A stretch of DNA of 64,000 nt from Costus lasius. Taxonomy: Eukaryota; Streptophyta; Magnoliopsida; Zingiberales; Costaceae. Location of the stretch: NCBI GenBank assembly GCA_027563935.2, contig CM050448.1, positions 126,523,690-126,587,689 on the forward strand, written 5' to 3'. Below are positions 11,701 to 23,739 of the stretch, piece by piece; the first letter of the stretch is position 1; each line of letters opens with the position of its first letter. Position numbers and translations under genes: made by a program. The notes beneath the pieces were generated by a model, which was not told where the DNA came from, ran no database searches, and was given only the letters and a program-made list of their open reading frames with translations.

Positions 11701-11817
11701 CAGTTTCTTTGCAAGTGACGCTTCTTTTCTTTGATAGGAAGCATCATCCCCGCCAAATAATGACGAGCTATCAGCCTATCACCATCAAACAACGTACTAT
11801 GCTCTTCTCTGTCATAC
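11701..11817 (-). pseudogene. PRP16: Prp16 exon with 8-bp tandem duplication
   Basis: The acceptor TTTTAG and donor CTG|GTAAAT are present. The exon starts YDREEHSTLFDGD and ends, in another frame, with SSLFGGDDASYQRKEASLAKKL; both match the family as one continuous segment. Between them GGTGATAG is followed by GCTGATAG, a near-exact 8-bp tandem copy that shifts the frame. Confidence 0.88.
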
Positions 11818-12045
11818 CTAAAACAATGGCAGACGCCAGACGATAGAGAAAACATTAATATCAGGCTACTGTCAAATCACTTCCTGTCAATTCTAGAAGT
11901 AAAAAGGAGTCGAATATAGCAATTAAGTGAAGGGCATGATGCAGCTAAATTGGTTGGTCAAATGCCAGACCAATAAATACAAGATAAATTCACATTAGTT
12001 TGATTTAATTAATTCAAAGAACAGGACTCCTTATGGAAGTACTAC

Positions 12046-12143
12046 CATGCACGATCAGCATCATACTCCATCTCCTGGCGCATTTCTTCTGTGATCTCAT
12101 GAGACTTGAAAGTGGATAAGGAGTTCTCATCAGCTTCACCATG
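12046..12143 (-). pseudogene. PRP16: Prp16 exon: HEITEEMRQEMEYDADRAW
   Basis: The exon follows acceptor AAACCAG and ends with donor CATG|GTAGTA, reading HGEADENSLS, then HEITEEMRQEMEYDADRAW in an open frame. Its start is in phase 0 with the exon at 34829-34953, so the two were adjacent exons. The 22.7-kb gap between them is a single intron. Confidence 0.85.
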
Positions 12144-13073
12144 CTGGTTTTGAGAACAAAAGATCAAGCATGGTAAATCGTGGAAATTTACAGTAAATCA
12201 AAGCAAGATTCAGAAAACTACATAGAAGTACCACATCTTAGATAAACCATGAAGAAATGAAATATGTCATGATAAATACACGACAGATGCTAATTTTTCA
12301 TTTCGCATGCATGAATTTAGGCCTATCTTAACAAAGATAATACTACTCAAGAGTGTAATTGCAGTCAACTGGTGCAGTGAGAAGAACAAATTTTAATAGA
12401 TTTCAAGTTGGAGAACAGTCTTCTATCAGACAATAAACTAAGCCTTGAATGTGCTGATGCATAGTAGGTGATTTTTCACTTACAGAAAGACCAAGATAAA
12501 AATAAGAATGTATAATAATATGTTTAAGTTAATCAAAATAAGAATGTATCTGTATTGTAATATAGATTAATTTAACTACATGTTAATGATATTATTTAAG
12601 ATTAAGAATTTTAGTTATCAATTCATTTATTTTTCTTAAAGTCAAGTCATAATTATCTTTGTATTTAATAATTTGCATTCTAGAAAAAGTTAGTATGTGA
12701 TAAAACAAAATTTAATGAAATATCTAGGGCAATTTCATATTTATTAAAGTTTTGTTTAATGTAGTATGTTTATGTAAGAAAAATATTAAAAGTTACTAAT
12801 ATGCTAATATTTTGATCATATAATAATTTAAAAATGATGATAACATTATATTTATATAAGACAATATGAATACTATTTCATATGAATTTGAGTTGAATGA
12901 AATTATGTTAAATACTAGTAATTTAAAAGAAAATTCAATACAAAGTTAGTAATGAATAAATTATGATACTTGAATAAAATTTTGAATGCATTTGCAGGAC
13001 TATGTGGACAAATCTTTTCAATCATTTGAGTTCTTACATACTCTGATATAATTTCTATGCTTGTCCATCCTCT
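12144..13073. other. AT-rich intron DNA left of the copia insertion
   Basis: No coding feature. It lies within the expanded Prp16 intron. Confidence 0.5.
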
Positions 13074-13616
13074 TGACCAATTGAGAAATCCCGGGGATTT
13101 TAAATTTATTACAGACAAACACAGCGGAAACAATCTCCGAAACAGACCAGTCCCAAAAAAAAAAAACAAAAGATCGAGTCTTGCGAGGAGATCGACACGG
13201 TGTGTAGGAGATGATACCTTGCAGCGAAGAAGAATGATGTGATGTAGGCGCCCAAATGTTCATCCTCTGTATTCTCGCACACAGCCGACGCTCGAGTTCT
13301 CTTCTTCCACGTCCGGTGCTAGCCTCGGGAAAAAGATTCACGCCTCTTGGGAGTCCTCCTCTAGAACTTGCGCCACTCACAAGTAGAAGACGCCAAGGAG
13401 AGGGATGATGGAAACTCGCCAATGTCCAACCTTGCGAATGCCAAGAGGAGAGGAAGAAGGAGAAATCGCCAAGCTCCAAGCTTGCGAATCAAGTCTTCAA
13501 GCGAGAGTCTCAAAGGGGAAATCGCCAAACTCCAAGCTTGCGAATGAAGTCTCCCCGTGCGAGTCTCTCGGAGACTTCTCCTCTTCTAGAACCCCTTCCT
13601 CTCAACCCTCCTAGCC

Positions 13617-13625
13617 CTTATATAG
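13617..13625 (-). promoter_or_regulatory. TATA box of copia LTR
   Basis: The minus strand reads TTCTATATAAGGGC. The same box occurs in the other LTR at 20899-20907. It lies downstream (in minus orientation) of the GGCCCA-rich block, a plausible U3 promoter layout. Inferred from sequence only. Confidence 0.55.
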
Positions 13626-13959
13626 AAATCACGGTGACCTCTGGTATTCTGAAATAAATTCAGAATTAATCTCTATAATAAATTCATTATTAATGGTAGA
13701 ATTAAATTTAGAATTAATTATAGAATTAAACCATGAATTAAAGTCTTATAATGACTCATTAAAACTTTGAAATAAAGTCTCATAATGATCATTAATGATG
13801 TGACTCTTCAAATTTAGAATTAAATTCAGAATCAAATTCAAAATTAAATTCATCATTAAACTTAGAATTAATTACAGAATTAAATACATAATTAAATGCA
13901 AAATTAAATACAGAATTAATTCCTGGAATTAAATGCAGTATTTAATTCTCATGATTTCT

Positions 13960-14165
13960 ATTGGGCCCAGACAACTTATTGTCATGGCCCATTAGGCCTG
14001 ACGACGGCCCATTGGGCCTCAAGGCCCACTGGACCTCATGCCCCAACTGGGCTTCACGCCCATTGGGCTTGGAAGCCCATTGGTCCATGCTCCATGCTAA
14101 CACTTCATTTGGCCCATTTGACCCAATTAGCCTATAGGGCCCATTAGGCCCATCTGGCCCAAAAA
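13960..14165. promoter_or_regulatory. Cluster of GGCCCA / TGGGCY (site II type) motifs in copia LTR
   Basis: About a dozen matches to TGGGC(C/T) or its complement occur in roughly 200 bp, many as GGCCCATT. Such motifs (site II elements) bind TCP factors in plant promoters of growth-related genes. The block is repeated in the other LTR at about 21243-21440. Confidence 0.5.
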
Positions 14166-15135
14166 TGAAGTTAGCTCCAATAAGTCTCTTCCATCCCATA
14201 AGGCACAATGGCGCTGATAGATTCTCCCAAAAAGATCCGAGTTATCCAATAACTCGATCATTAGGCTGCTCGATCAATACGAGAACCCGAGTTTCAAGTT
14301 GTGCGACCCTGTAGGTTCCTCTGACGTTGGCAGTGATGAACTCAGGTCATCACAAGCAGTGAGTGGCACCTAGCAATGCATCGCTGCTACCCAAGTCTTC
14401 GGAATGGATATCAGCATCGACATCCTCATCATCGCAACAAGATACTGATGCATTACAGTCTCTTTGCCAAACTGATATCCGATTGGACAAAGTGTGTCAC
14501 CACTTTGTTTTCACCCAATCTCATGGTCATGACTAGATCAGACTTTCACCTGGGTATGACCATACATTCTCAGTCATGCAACCATAGGGGGGCCCCGTGG
14601 ATATCAAGCTTCCCGTAGGAAGGGGCAAATCCTATGTCTGTCCATTGATCTTCTCATATGGGTCGTCACATACCCAATGACAACCGTTATGACCTCCCTG
14701 CTACGGCGAGACGTTAGGTTGTATCAAAGCATGTGCCTAACCATATAAAAGAGTCAATGACCTCAAGTCGAGAGATCAATGCATCTCCTGTCACATGTGA
14801 GCTTAACTCATGACACTAAGTTAAAGCCTCACAGCGGGTCGGTCCAGTATATCCACCACTGACATACCCATATGCCTGCGTTAGCACCCCGTGCGTAACC
14901 AGCCCATATACTAGTCTCACATGTACCAGAGCTGTCCCTTATCCACTCAGGTATTCGACCGGGGACACACCGTTTGAGCACAGATACAATCTGTCTCCAG
15001 GGATATTATTATTCATGTACATAATCGCAGATGTAAACATAGCATAATAACGACAATGCCAGAATGATATATAAATATCAATATCAAGTAGTACAATCTT
15101 GACCAACAACGGGTCCAAGGGCATATACACCAACA

Positions 15136-15152
15136 ATGTCCCACTTGCACTT
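15136..15152 (-). other. Copia polypurine tract
   Basis: Directly before the 3' LTR on the minus strand the sequence is AAGTGCAAGTGGGACAT. It matches the purine-rich AAGTGGGA-type tract used to prime plus-strand DNA synthesis in plant copia elements. Confidence 0.75.
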
Positions 15153-15156
15153 AGAC

Positions 15157-15423
15157 TTAATTGTTGAGAAAACTCAACCCCATGTCCCTCGTATGACCAA
15201 CACGTTTCTGCTGCGCCAAAGCCATGGTCAGTGGGTCTACCAGATTGTTGTATGTGTCAACTCTGCTTATCTTGACATCACCTCTATCAATGATCTCCCA
15301 GATCAGGTGAAATCTACTGAGAATATGTTTGGATTTTCGATAAGACCGTGGTTCCTTTGCCTGTGCCATCGCTTTATTGTTGTCACAATAGAGCTCAATC
15401 GGATCCACAGCAGTTGGAACCAC
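15157..15423 (-). pseudogene. Copia RNase H remnant
   Basis: It reads IELYCDNNKAMAQAKEP, then RKSKHILSRFHLIWEII and a VDPLT stretch, matching the C-terminal part of copia RNase H (CDNxxA and SKHI-type motifs). The N-terminal RNase H part, between this and the reverse transcriptase, is split over other frames, so at least one frameshift separates them. The enzyme would remove the RNA strand during reverse transcription. Confidence 0.8.
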
Positions 15424-15685
15424 CTGAAGTTCAGAAATGAACTTCCGAATCCAAACGGCTTCTTTGGCTGCCTAAGAAGCAACGACATACTCAGCCTTGG
15501 TCGTAGAATCAGTTACAATGGATTGTTTAGAGCTCTCTCAGCTCATAGCACCTTCACTCAATCTGAACACATAGCCTGTCTGCGATATGAAGTCATCAGG
15601 GTCAGACTGGAACGATGCCTCAGTGTAGCCCTGAACACTGAGCTCTTCCTGTCCCCATAGACCAAGAACCATTCTTTAGCTCTTC

Positions 15686-16668
15686 TCAGAAACATAGAAT
15701 GTTCTTTACAGCCACCCAGTGTTGTAGACCTGGATTAGATTGGTATCTGCTGGTTATGCTCCAAGCATAAGCCACGTCTGGTCTAGTATACAACATCGCA
15801 TACATGATCGAACCTACCGCCGAAGCATAGGGCACTCGACTCATGTCGTCCCTCTCAGCCTGTGTAATGGGACACTGGCTCTTGGAGAGAATAAAGCCAT
15901 GTCTCACTGAAAGGTATCCTTTCTTAGATTGCTCTAAGCTGAATCTCTCCAGGACCTTATCAATGTAGATACTCTGACTAAGGGCCAGGAGCTTCTTGGA
16001 TCTATCCCGGTAGATCCTCACGCCTAGGATATAGGCGGCCTCCCCTAAGTCTTTCATCTCGAAACACTTCCCCAACCATGTCTTCACAGCTTGAAGACTA
16101 GGGATGTCGTTTCTGATGAGTAGTATGTCGTCGACATACAAGACCAGAAATGTCACCAAGCTCCCACTGAATTTCTTGCATACACAGGCGTCATCTTCGC
16201 TCTTGACAAAGCCATAATCTCTTACTGCCTCATCAAATCGAAGATTCCAACTTCGAGAGACTTGCTTTAATCCATAAATGGATCTTTTTAGCCTGCAGAC
16301 TTTATTGGCCTCTGTAGAATGGATGAAACCATTAAGTTGTGTTATAAACACATCCTCTATCAGCTTCCCGTTAAGGAACGCTGTCTTTACATCCATCTGT
16401 CATATCTCATAATCATGATATGCAGCTATAGCAAGCAGGATTTGAATGGATTTGAACATGCAACTGGCGAGAAGGTTTCATCATAGTCCACTCCGTGAAC
16501 TTGTCTGAATCCTTTAGCCACAAGTCTACCCTTATAGGTAACTACGTTGTCATCCATGTCAGTCTTCCTCTTGAAGACCCATTTGCACCCGATAGGTTTT
16601 ACCTCATCTGGTAGCTCAACCAAATCCCAGACTTGGTTAGCTGACATGGAATCCATCTCGGATCTCAT
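15686..16668 (-). pseudogene. Copia reverse transcriptase, frame-broken
   Basis: The first segment (16426-16668) carries [22 protein letters not shown] and [17 protein letters not shown], the classic N-terminal copia RT blocks. The second (15686-16396) carries MDVKTAFLNG, YGLKQVSRSWN, the catalytic YVDDILLI and YILGVRI. A short disrupted stretch at about 16397-16440 breaks the frame between them. It ends in the TRPDVAYA region leading to RNase H. The catalytic Asp pair survives but the break makes it inactive. Confidence 0.92.
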
Positions 16669-16677
16669 GGCCTCAAG

Positions 16678-17904
16678 CTATTTCTCAGAGTCCGGTCCAG
16701 CGACCGCCTCATCATTGGTCCTGGGTTCATCTTCAATGATGAAGATCCCGTCGTGTTGGGTCGGCAGTGACCCGTACCTCTCAGGTGCACGACGAATCCT
16801 CCCAGACCTATGCAGGGTCTGCGTCTGAGCCTCTGGTTGCCCAGCAACCGGTGCAAGTGGCTCAGGTTCCATCTCGATGTCTTGTGATTGCACTTGGACC
16901 TCGTCCAAGTCAAACTTCCTCCCACTGATTTCTTTCATGAGAAATTCTTTCTCGAGAAAGACAGCACCCCGAGCAACAAAAACTTTGTTCTCGCTGGGAA
17001 AGTAGAAGTAATATCCTTTAGTTTCCTTAGAATACCCCACAAACACGCATTTATCAGATCTGGGTTCTAGCTTGCTAGAATCCTGACGTTTGACATAAGC
17101 CACACATCCCCAGACTCTAATAAAAGAGAGATTCGGCCGTCTCCCATTCCATACCTCGTACGGAATCTTGGAGACACTCTTAGATGGAACATTAGTCAGT
17201 ATGAGAGAAGCTGTCTCAAGTGCATGACCCCAGAATGAGGGTGGTAGAGTTGCATGACTCATGATAGATCGAACCATGTCCAATAAGGTACGATTTCTCC
17301 TTTCAGACACACCATCCCATTGAGGTGTTTCATGAGGAGTGAGTTGGGATAGAATCCCACACTCTCTAAGATAGTCAAAGAACTCACCGCTCAAGTACTC
17401 TCCACCACGATCTGATCGAAGAGCCTTAATAGATCTACCAAGCTGGTTCTCTATTTCATGTCTGAACTCCTTAAATTTCTCAAAGGATTCGGACTTATGT
17501 CTCATCAAATAAACATAACCATATCTACTGAAGTCATCAGTAAATGTGATGAAGTAGTTGTACCCTCCTCTGGCTTGTTTACTGAATGGCCCACACACAT
17601 CACTGTGTATGAGATCCAACAAACCTCCTGCATTCTCACCAATCTTGGTGAAGGGTGTCTTTGTCATTTTTCCTAATAAACAAGGCTCGCAAGTATCAAA
17701 CTCCTCCAAGGAGGTTGAACCCAACAATCCATTTGCATGGAGTTGTTGAATGCGATTCTTATTTATATGGGCTAATCGACAATGCCAAAGGTACGTACCA
17801 ACTGAACCATTTAGTTTGATCCTTTTATGATTTATGTTACATATAGAGTTATCCATGTCCAAGACATATAATCCATTGCACAAGGTACCCTTCCCATAAA
17901 ACAC
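16678..17904 (-). pseudogene. Copia integrase with linker to RT
   Basis: This 408-residue open segment inserts the cDNA into the genome in intact elements. It shows the His-His-Cys-Cys zinc domain (HCRLAHINK ... CEPCLLGK) and the catalytic triad in DLIHSDVCGPF, LRSDRGGEYLS and the E of SERRNRTLLDM. It ends in the Arg-rich LHRSGRIRRAPERYG linker typical before copia RT. It is the best-kept part of the element. The upstream protease-integrase joint and the downstream RT joint are both interrupted. Confidence 0.92.
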
Positions 17905-17952
17905 ATTTGCAAATGAAAAAGAACAAGAGTCATCTTTTATTTCAAATTTAAA

Positions 17953-18759
17953 TCATTTCCTTACCAAACAAGGAATAGATACAATGTTTTTGGTAAGAGG
18001 AGGTACATAATAGCAATTATTTAACTCTAGTTGAAGTCCAGAAGGCAGGGAGAGCGTCAAAAGTCCTACGGCAACAGCAGCAACCTGTGCTCCGTTTCCA
18101 ACACGTAGGTCAATCTCTCCAGGCCGCACCGATCTACTTTTCTTGAGCCCCTGCATATTTGTACAAATATGAGCTCCGCATGCGGTATCCAATACCCATG
18201 ACATAGAAGTAGAAAGGTTGACTTCGGTAACATAAATACCTGAGCCAGAAGACGAAGCTCTGCTTCTCTTCTCCTCGTTCTGAAGCCGCACCATGTCCTT
18301 CAACATGTGAGGTGACCCTCCACATGAATAGCACCTGTTATTCCTGATCCTTTCCATCTTTAGTTTCAGGTCTTTGGTCAAACCTTTTGGTTCACTACAC
18401 TGAATGATTACTTTAGGAGGGTTGAGCTCAACCAATTCATTGAAGAGCTGCCTTAGATTATAAATAATCTCAAAAGCACTCTTAGATTCATATTGCCCTC
18501 TAAATTCAGGCGACATGTTGGTTAGCATCAAATTAGCAACCTCCAAAGTATCAACCTGATGCTTATCAAAAGCATCCTTCTCAGCCGCTGAGGCCGAGCA
18601 TGGAAGTGGCTCTGGAATAGGTTGCTCAAGAACATAGAGCTTCCTCTCGAGCTTAAGGACAATCCTCAAGTTCCGATACCAGTCCATCAAGTTGGATCCA
18701 ACCAATTTGTCCTTTTCAAGGATAGATCGCAGTGACCATCTGCTATTGTTCGTAGCCAT
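17953..18759 (-). pseudogene. Copia gag and protease, internally shortened
   Basis: It begins MATNNSRWSLRSILEKDKLVG, a usual copia gag start, and includes the NLMLTNMSPEF and FEIIYNLRQLF region. Much of gag is then missing: only about 20 residues separate this from a degenerate zinc knuckle (CYSCGGSPHMLKD, last Cys lost). The protease follows with WVLDTACGAHICTNM, whose Asp is the catalytic residue, and a CYYVPPLTKNIVSI end. At 268 residues it is far shorter than a normal gag plus protease, and it has lost packaging function. Confidence 0.88.
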
Positions 18760-20345
18760 TGATCTACAACAACCAAGATAGCAGATTAGTACTACTTCGA
18801 ATCATTTAATCTGGACTTGCATTAAATGATTATGGCTCCCACTATTTTAATCGAATTGACAACCCACAAAGTCAATCGGGAAATCCGAAATTTCCTAGTG
18901 AGATGGGATCCTTGTTCCTCACACGGCATCACATCCCGCTAGGGCAGGATGTACTACACGAGGTGACGCATGTATCCCAAGGTAGGCGCACCGGCTAATT
19001 GCAACTTGACAATTCCCCTTCTCAAGACAGTTCAAGCATTTTGTGCCCAGCTAGGGCTGGAACAACACAAAACCTTAACTTCTCGAGGCTGCCTCTAGAG
19101 TTCCATCACGTGGCCACCACATATGAAAAACTAGTCAAGTCTATCCTGACCGTTATGCCCAGGGCCAACGAATTCCTTGCAAAGGCGCGTCCAGGATTTT
19201 AACTGGACTGAGGAAAACATTGTCACCACACGCCTCCTAAAGATAGATGAGTGTGTCCACTAGGGTGGAAACAATGCACAACACCATCGATCGATAGTTT
19301 GACGAGGGCTACGTGTCAGAAGGCTATTCCAGACTTGATATTATTTTTGAGGTCTCATCCTCTTAGTTTTATCTTTTGTCTAACATTACAGGCATGCAAT
19401 CCTATAGTGATAACAAAACAATAAAACACAACCAGACATGCTTTAGCAGAAGTGGAAAATAGTAAACAAGCGATGTGGTCACAGCCTAATCAACACATTG
19501 AACCATCACATGCCAAAGGATATTCAATGCTTGACCTAGGTGACAAGCCCCAACCAGACCTAACCAAGCCGCCACTAAGCTTTATCTTTAAGTGCGGTTT
19601 CAAGGTCCTCCACATCAAGGCATAGCACGCAAACCCAAGGGTTCGGCCAAGACATTGATGGCTCCTCCATGCATGATGCGCCATCATGCTTGTGCCAAAA
19701 GGGATAGCTCACGAACCCTACGGTTCGACCAAGCCCTTACTTGCGCCACCAAGCAAGATGCGCCATCATGGTTGATGTGTCAAGATGTAAGCTTCAAGAG
19801 GGATGCGGCCTTAATCTTCTTTGTGTGTTTACAAAACAAAAAGAAAAAGCGGCACGCAGGCCTCACACAGAATACATCACAGGCATACAAGGGGCTTGAC
19901 TATGACTACAACACGATGCACAATCATCTAATGCTTTTCTATATGCTCAAGAAATCATAAAACTTCAGTTTTAGTTTTTTAGAAAACTTGTCTTTCAACC
20001 TCAACGTCCGTTTACAAATCTAGGATTTTTCGTTTCTCTCGGGAGTCTACAAGTGGCGCATGCATGCTCCAAGCACGCTTGCCGCCTACCCTTGCAATCC
20101 TTAACTTGCCAAGAAGTCCCACATCTATCCTACATGCGTTGGGAGAAATTATTTCTCTCACATATGGGTCTATCCCACCATGTGAAGAAAGCGAAAAGCC
20201 AAAGAGATCGAATAAATGTTAGGAACGAAAAACTTACGATTTTTCTTACTTAGAAAAATCCATGCGCATATGCAAATTTTTGAAAAATTTCAGATGTCAT
20301 GTGAGCATACAATCAAAGCATAAAACACCATTCGAGTTCACAAGA
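18760..20345 (-). other. Copia leader between primer site and gag
   Basis: About 1.6 kb of non-coding leader, unusually long. It contains internally repetitive blocks (for example GGTTCGGCCAAG and its relative near 19650 and 19725). No cellular gene was recognised. Confidence 0.5.
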
Positions 20346-20346
20346 T

Positions 20347-20359
20347 GGCTCTGATACCA
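20347..20359 (-). other. Copia primer-binding site (initiator tRNA-Met)
   Basis: The minus strand reads TGGTATCAGAGCC, complementary to the 3' end of plant initiator tRNA-Met, one base inside the 5' LTR. This fixes the element's orientation. Confidence 0.92.
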
Positions 20360-20360
20360 C

Positions 20361-22414
20361 TGTTGGGAAACCCCGGACATTTTAAATTTATTACAGGTAA
20401 GCACAGCGGAAGCAATCCCCGAAACAGGCCAGTCCAAAAAACTAAAAACAAAAGATCGAGTCTTGCGAGGAGATCGACACGGTGTGTAGGAGATAATACC
20501 TTGCAGTGAAGAAGAAGGATGCGATGTAGGCACCCAAATGTTCGCCCTCTGCAGTCTCGCACACAGCCGACGCTCGAGTTCTCTTCTTCCACGCCCGGTG
20601 CTAGCCTCGGGAAGAAGATTCACGCCTCTTGGGAGTCCTCCTCTAGAACTTGCGCCACTCACAAGTAGAAGGCGCCAAGGAGAGGGATGATGGAAACTCG
20701 CCAAAGTCCAACCTTGCGAATGCCAAGAGGAGAGGAAGAAGGAGAAATCGCCAAGCTCCAAGCTTGCGAATCAAGTCTTCAAGCGAGAGTCTCAAAGGGG
20801 AAATCGCCAAGCTCCAAGCTTGCGAATGAAGTCTCCCCAAGCGAGTCTCTCGGAGACTTCTCCTCTTCTAGAACCCCTTCCTCTCAACCCTTCTAGCCCT
20901 TATATAGAAATCACGGTGACCTCTGGTATTCTGAAATAAATTCAGAATTAATCTCTGTAATAAATTCATTATTAATGGTAGAATTAAATTCAGAATTAAT
21001 TATAGAATTAAACCCTGAATTAAAGTCTCATAATGACTCATTAAAACCTTGAAATAAAGTCTCATAATGATCATTAATGATGTGACTCTTCAAATTTAGA
21101 ATTAAATTCAGAATCAAATTCAAAATTAAATTCATCATTAAACTTAGAATTAATTACAAAATTAAATACATAATTAAATCCAGAATTAAATACAGAATTA
21201 ATTCCTGGAATTAAATGTAGTATTTAATTTTCATGATTTCTATTGGACCCAAACAACTTATTGTCATGACCCATTAGGCTTGACGGCCCATTGGGCCTCA
21301 AGCCCACTGGACCTCACGCCCCAACTGGGCTTCACGCCCATTGGGCTTGGAGGCCCATTGGTCCATGCTCCATGCTAACACTTCATTTGGCCCATTTGGC
21401 CCAATTAGCCTATAGGGCCCATTAGGCCCATCTGGCCCAAAAAATGAAGTTAGCTCTAATAAGTCTCTTCCATCCCATCAGGCACAATGGCGCTGATAGA
21501 TTCTCCCAAAAAGATCCGAGTTATCCAATAACTCGATCATTAGGCTGCTCAATCAATACGAGAACCCGAGTTTCAAGTTGTGCGACCCTGTAGGTTCCTC
21601 TGACGTTGGCAGTGATGAACTCAGGTCATCACAAGCAGTGAGTGACACCTAGCAATGCATCGCTGCTACCCAAGTCTTCGGAATGGATATCAGCATCGAC
21701 ATCCTCATCATCGCAACAAGATACTGATGCATTACAGTCTCTTTGCCAAACTGATATCCGATTGGACAAAGTGTGTCACCACTTTGTTTTCACCCAATCT
21801 CATGGTCATGACTAGATCAGACTTTCACCTGGGTATGACCATACATTCTCAGTCATGCAACCATAGGGGGGCCCCGTGGATATCAAGCTTCCCGTAGGAA
21901 GGGGCAAATCCTATGTCTGTCCATTGATCTTCTCATATGGGTCGTCACATACCTAATGACAACCGTTATGACCTCCCTGCTACGGCGAGACGTTAGGTTG
22001 TATCAAAGCATGTTCTTAACCATATAAAAGAGTCAATGACCTCAAGTCGAGAGATCAATGCATCTCCTGTCACATGTGAGCTTAACTCATAACACTAAGT
22101 TAAAGCCTCACAGCAGGTCAGTCTAGTATATCCACCACTGACATACCCATATGCCTGCGTTAGCACCCCGTGCGTAACCAGCCCATATACTAGTCTCACA
22201 TGTACCAGAGTTGTCCCGTATCCACTCAGGTATTCGACCGGGGACACACCGTTTGAGCACAGATACAATCTGTCTCCAGGGACATTATTATCCATGTACA
22301 TAATCGCAGATGTAAACATAGCATAATAACGACAATCCCAGAATGATATATAAATATCAATATCAAGTAGTATAATCTTGACCAACAATGGGTCCAAGGG
22401 CATATACACCAACA
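20361..22414 (-). repeat. Copia 5' LTR
   Basis: On the minus strand it starts TGTTGGTGTATATG at 22414 and ends CCCAACA at 20361, a proper TG...CA pair. It contains a TATA box at 20899-20907 and a GGCCCA-rich block at about 21243-21440. Confidence 0.93.
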
Positions 22415-22419
22415 CGACC

Positions 22420-23739
22420 TTCTTGTGTATTGTTCTTTGATATCATTATTGGTCATGTGTGACTTTATGGTAATGTGTAAGATGTGTGTATAAACCAAGA
22501 TATGCGATTGAGTAGTATCTGACCCTTTCAGGATATGAGCTATCAGATGCGATAGTTGGTATGTGGCGATAGCAAATATCATGTTACAAATTACCAACTA
22601 GGAATAACAATGAGTAATGTCACTAATTTTTTTTCTTGATAGCTGAACTTGACCCGATTACACATATCCAATACTTAAAGCCAATCCGAAAACGAGTCAG
22701 ATAACCTATAACATTAAACGAACACCCAATAGTACTTGATTTTTTTTAAAAAAATAATTTCTACTTTTTGTTTTAAATTCTTCAACAAAATATAATTTTA
22801 TAAATTAAAATATTTGCATATATTTATATAAATTAAAATATTTGTATATATTTATATAAGTTAAAATTTCTTTATATATTTATATAAATTAAAATATCTT
22901 TATATATTTATAGTTGATATGCAGTTGGTGGAAGATTTTTGGTTAAATTATAATTTTAATTGAGTATCAAGTGTCTGAGTGCTCATAGCTTTAAACTTAA
23001 ACCCATCTGAATCAACTAGTTGGATACCCAAACTCATTAAAAATGGGTAAGGTAAGGTTGGGCACTAACTCGAGTTTAATTGTCATCCCTATTGGTGAAC
23101 TAACCTTGGACCACATTAGTGCCTAATGACACATTCGAGTTTCAAATGTATGGATGTGTCATTAGTCACATCCTGACTTGGTCTGTGTACCAATACCCAA
23201 CTAGACCAATGAATCGTTCTTAAAAAACATAACAAAAATCAATCCTTAAAAGGCCAAGTATTGTAGTGGAATAGTTGACATAGTATATTAGAATATCTTG
23301 AGACATGACAATGATATAATAAGGTATGAGTTCATGATTATTCTTTTGTTACGTCTCCATTGGATTTCTATCATTGTTCCTTTGGCAATACCTTATTTTT
23401 CTTGGAGAATCCTACACAGTGTTGTTCTCTCCCAAATTTGATATTTTTAAGATTGCAATTAGAATCTAGAAAGTTATGCATCACATGTGGTGCTAGCTCG
23501 AGTTGAGAGTATAAACATGCTCTATGTATTGACGATTTTGCAATATGTTTGTAATCAATTATTTTACATTTTCGTTGGCCTTCTTTATATTGTAGTTAGA
23601 ATAATATATTAAGCTCCGGTCAAGTGACATGGAACCAAAGCATAAAATATATAGTAAAATAAATTAAACATTAAAGAAAGGAAGAGTCAAGAAGAATAAA
23701 AATAAGAATTACATCAAAAAATATTATTTGAATGTCTCC
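22420..23739. other. AT-rich intron DNA between copia and Athila
   Basis: It contains about four diverged 30-bp units of a TATATTTATATAAATTAAAA type at 22797-22912. No gene was recognised. Confidence 0.5.

Larger units (their letters stand above)
13079..15135 (-). repeat. Copia 3' LTR
   Basis: On the minus strand it runs from TGTTGGTGTATATGCCC at 15135 to a decayed CAATT-type end at 13079. It is near-identical to 20361-22414. Inside are AT-rich GAATTAAATTCAGAATTAAT-type repeats (13650-13940) and a GGCCCA-rich block (13960-14165). Confidence 0.92.
13079..22414 (-). mobile_element. Complete but inactive Ty1/copia LTR retrotransposon
   Basis: Two LTRs of about 2.05 kb flank a 5.2-kb interior in the order primer site, long leader, gag, protease, integrase, reverse transcriptase, RNase H, purine tract, all on the minus strand. 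Integrase before reverse transcriptase defines copia. Flanking bases TGACC (13074-13078) and CGACC (22415-22419) are a 5-bp target duplication with one change. The left terminus has decayed from TG to AA. The reading frame is broken several times and the gag is shortened, so it can no longer code for its own movement. Confidence 0.93.

Noticed and set aside
13218..13614. Paired frames duplicated at about 13.0-13.6 kb and 20.3-20.9 kb
   Set aside because: They are the same LTR sequence present twice, with no coding support.
15136..15660. A 174-residue plus-strand frame
   Set aside because: It is antisense to the copia RNase H / reverse transcriptase region.
20341..20360. tRNA gene fragment (TGGTATCAGAGC-type match)
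   Set aside because: Only the primer-binding complement of initiator tRNA-Met is present, at the expected place beside an LTR.
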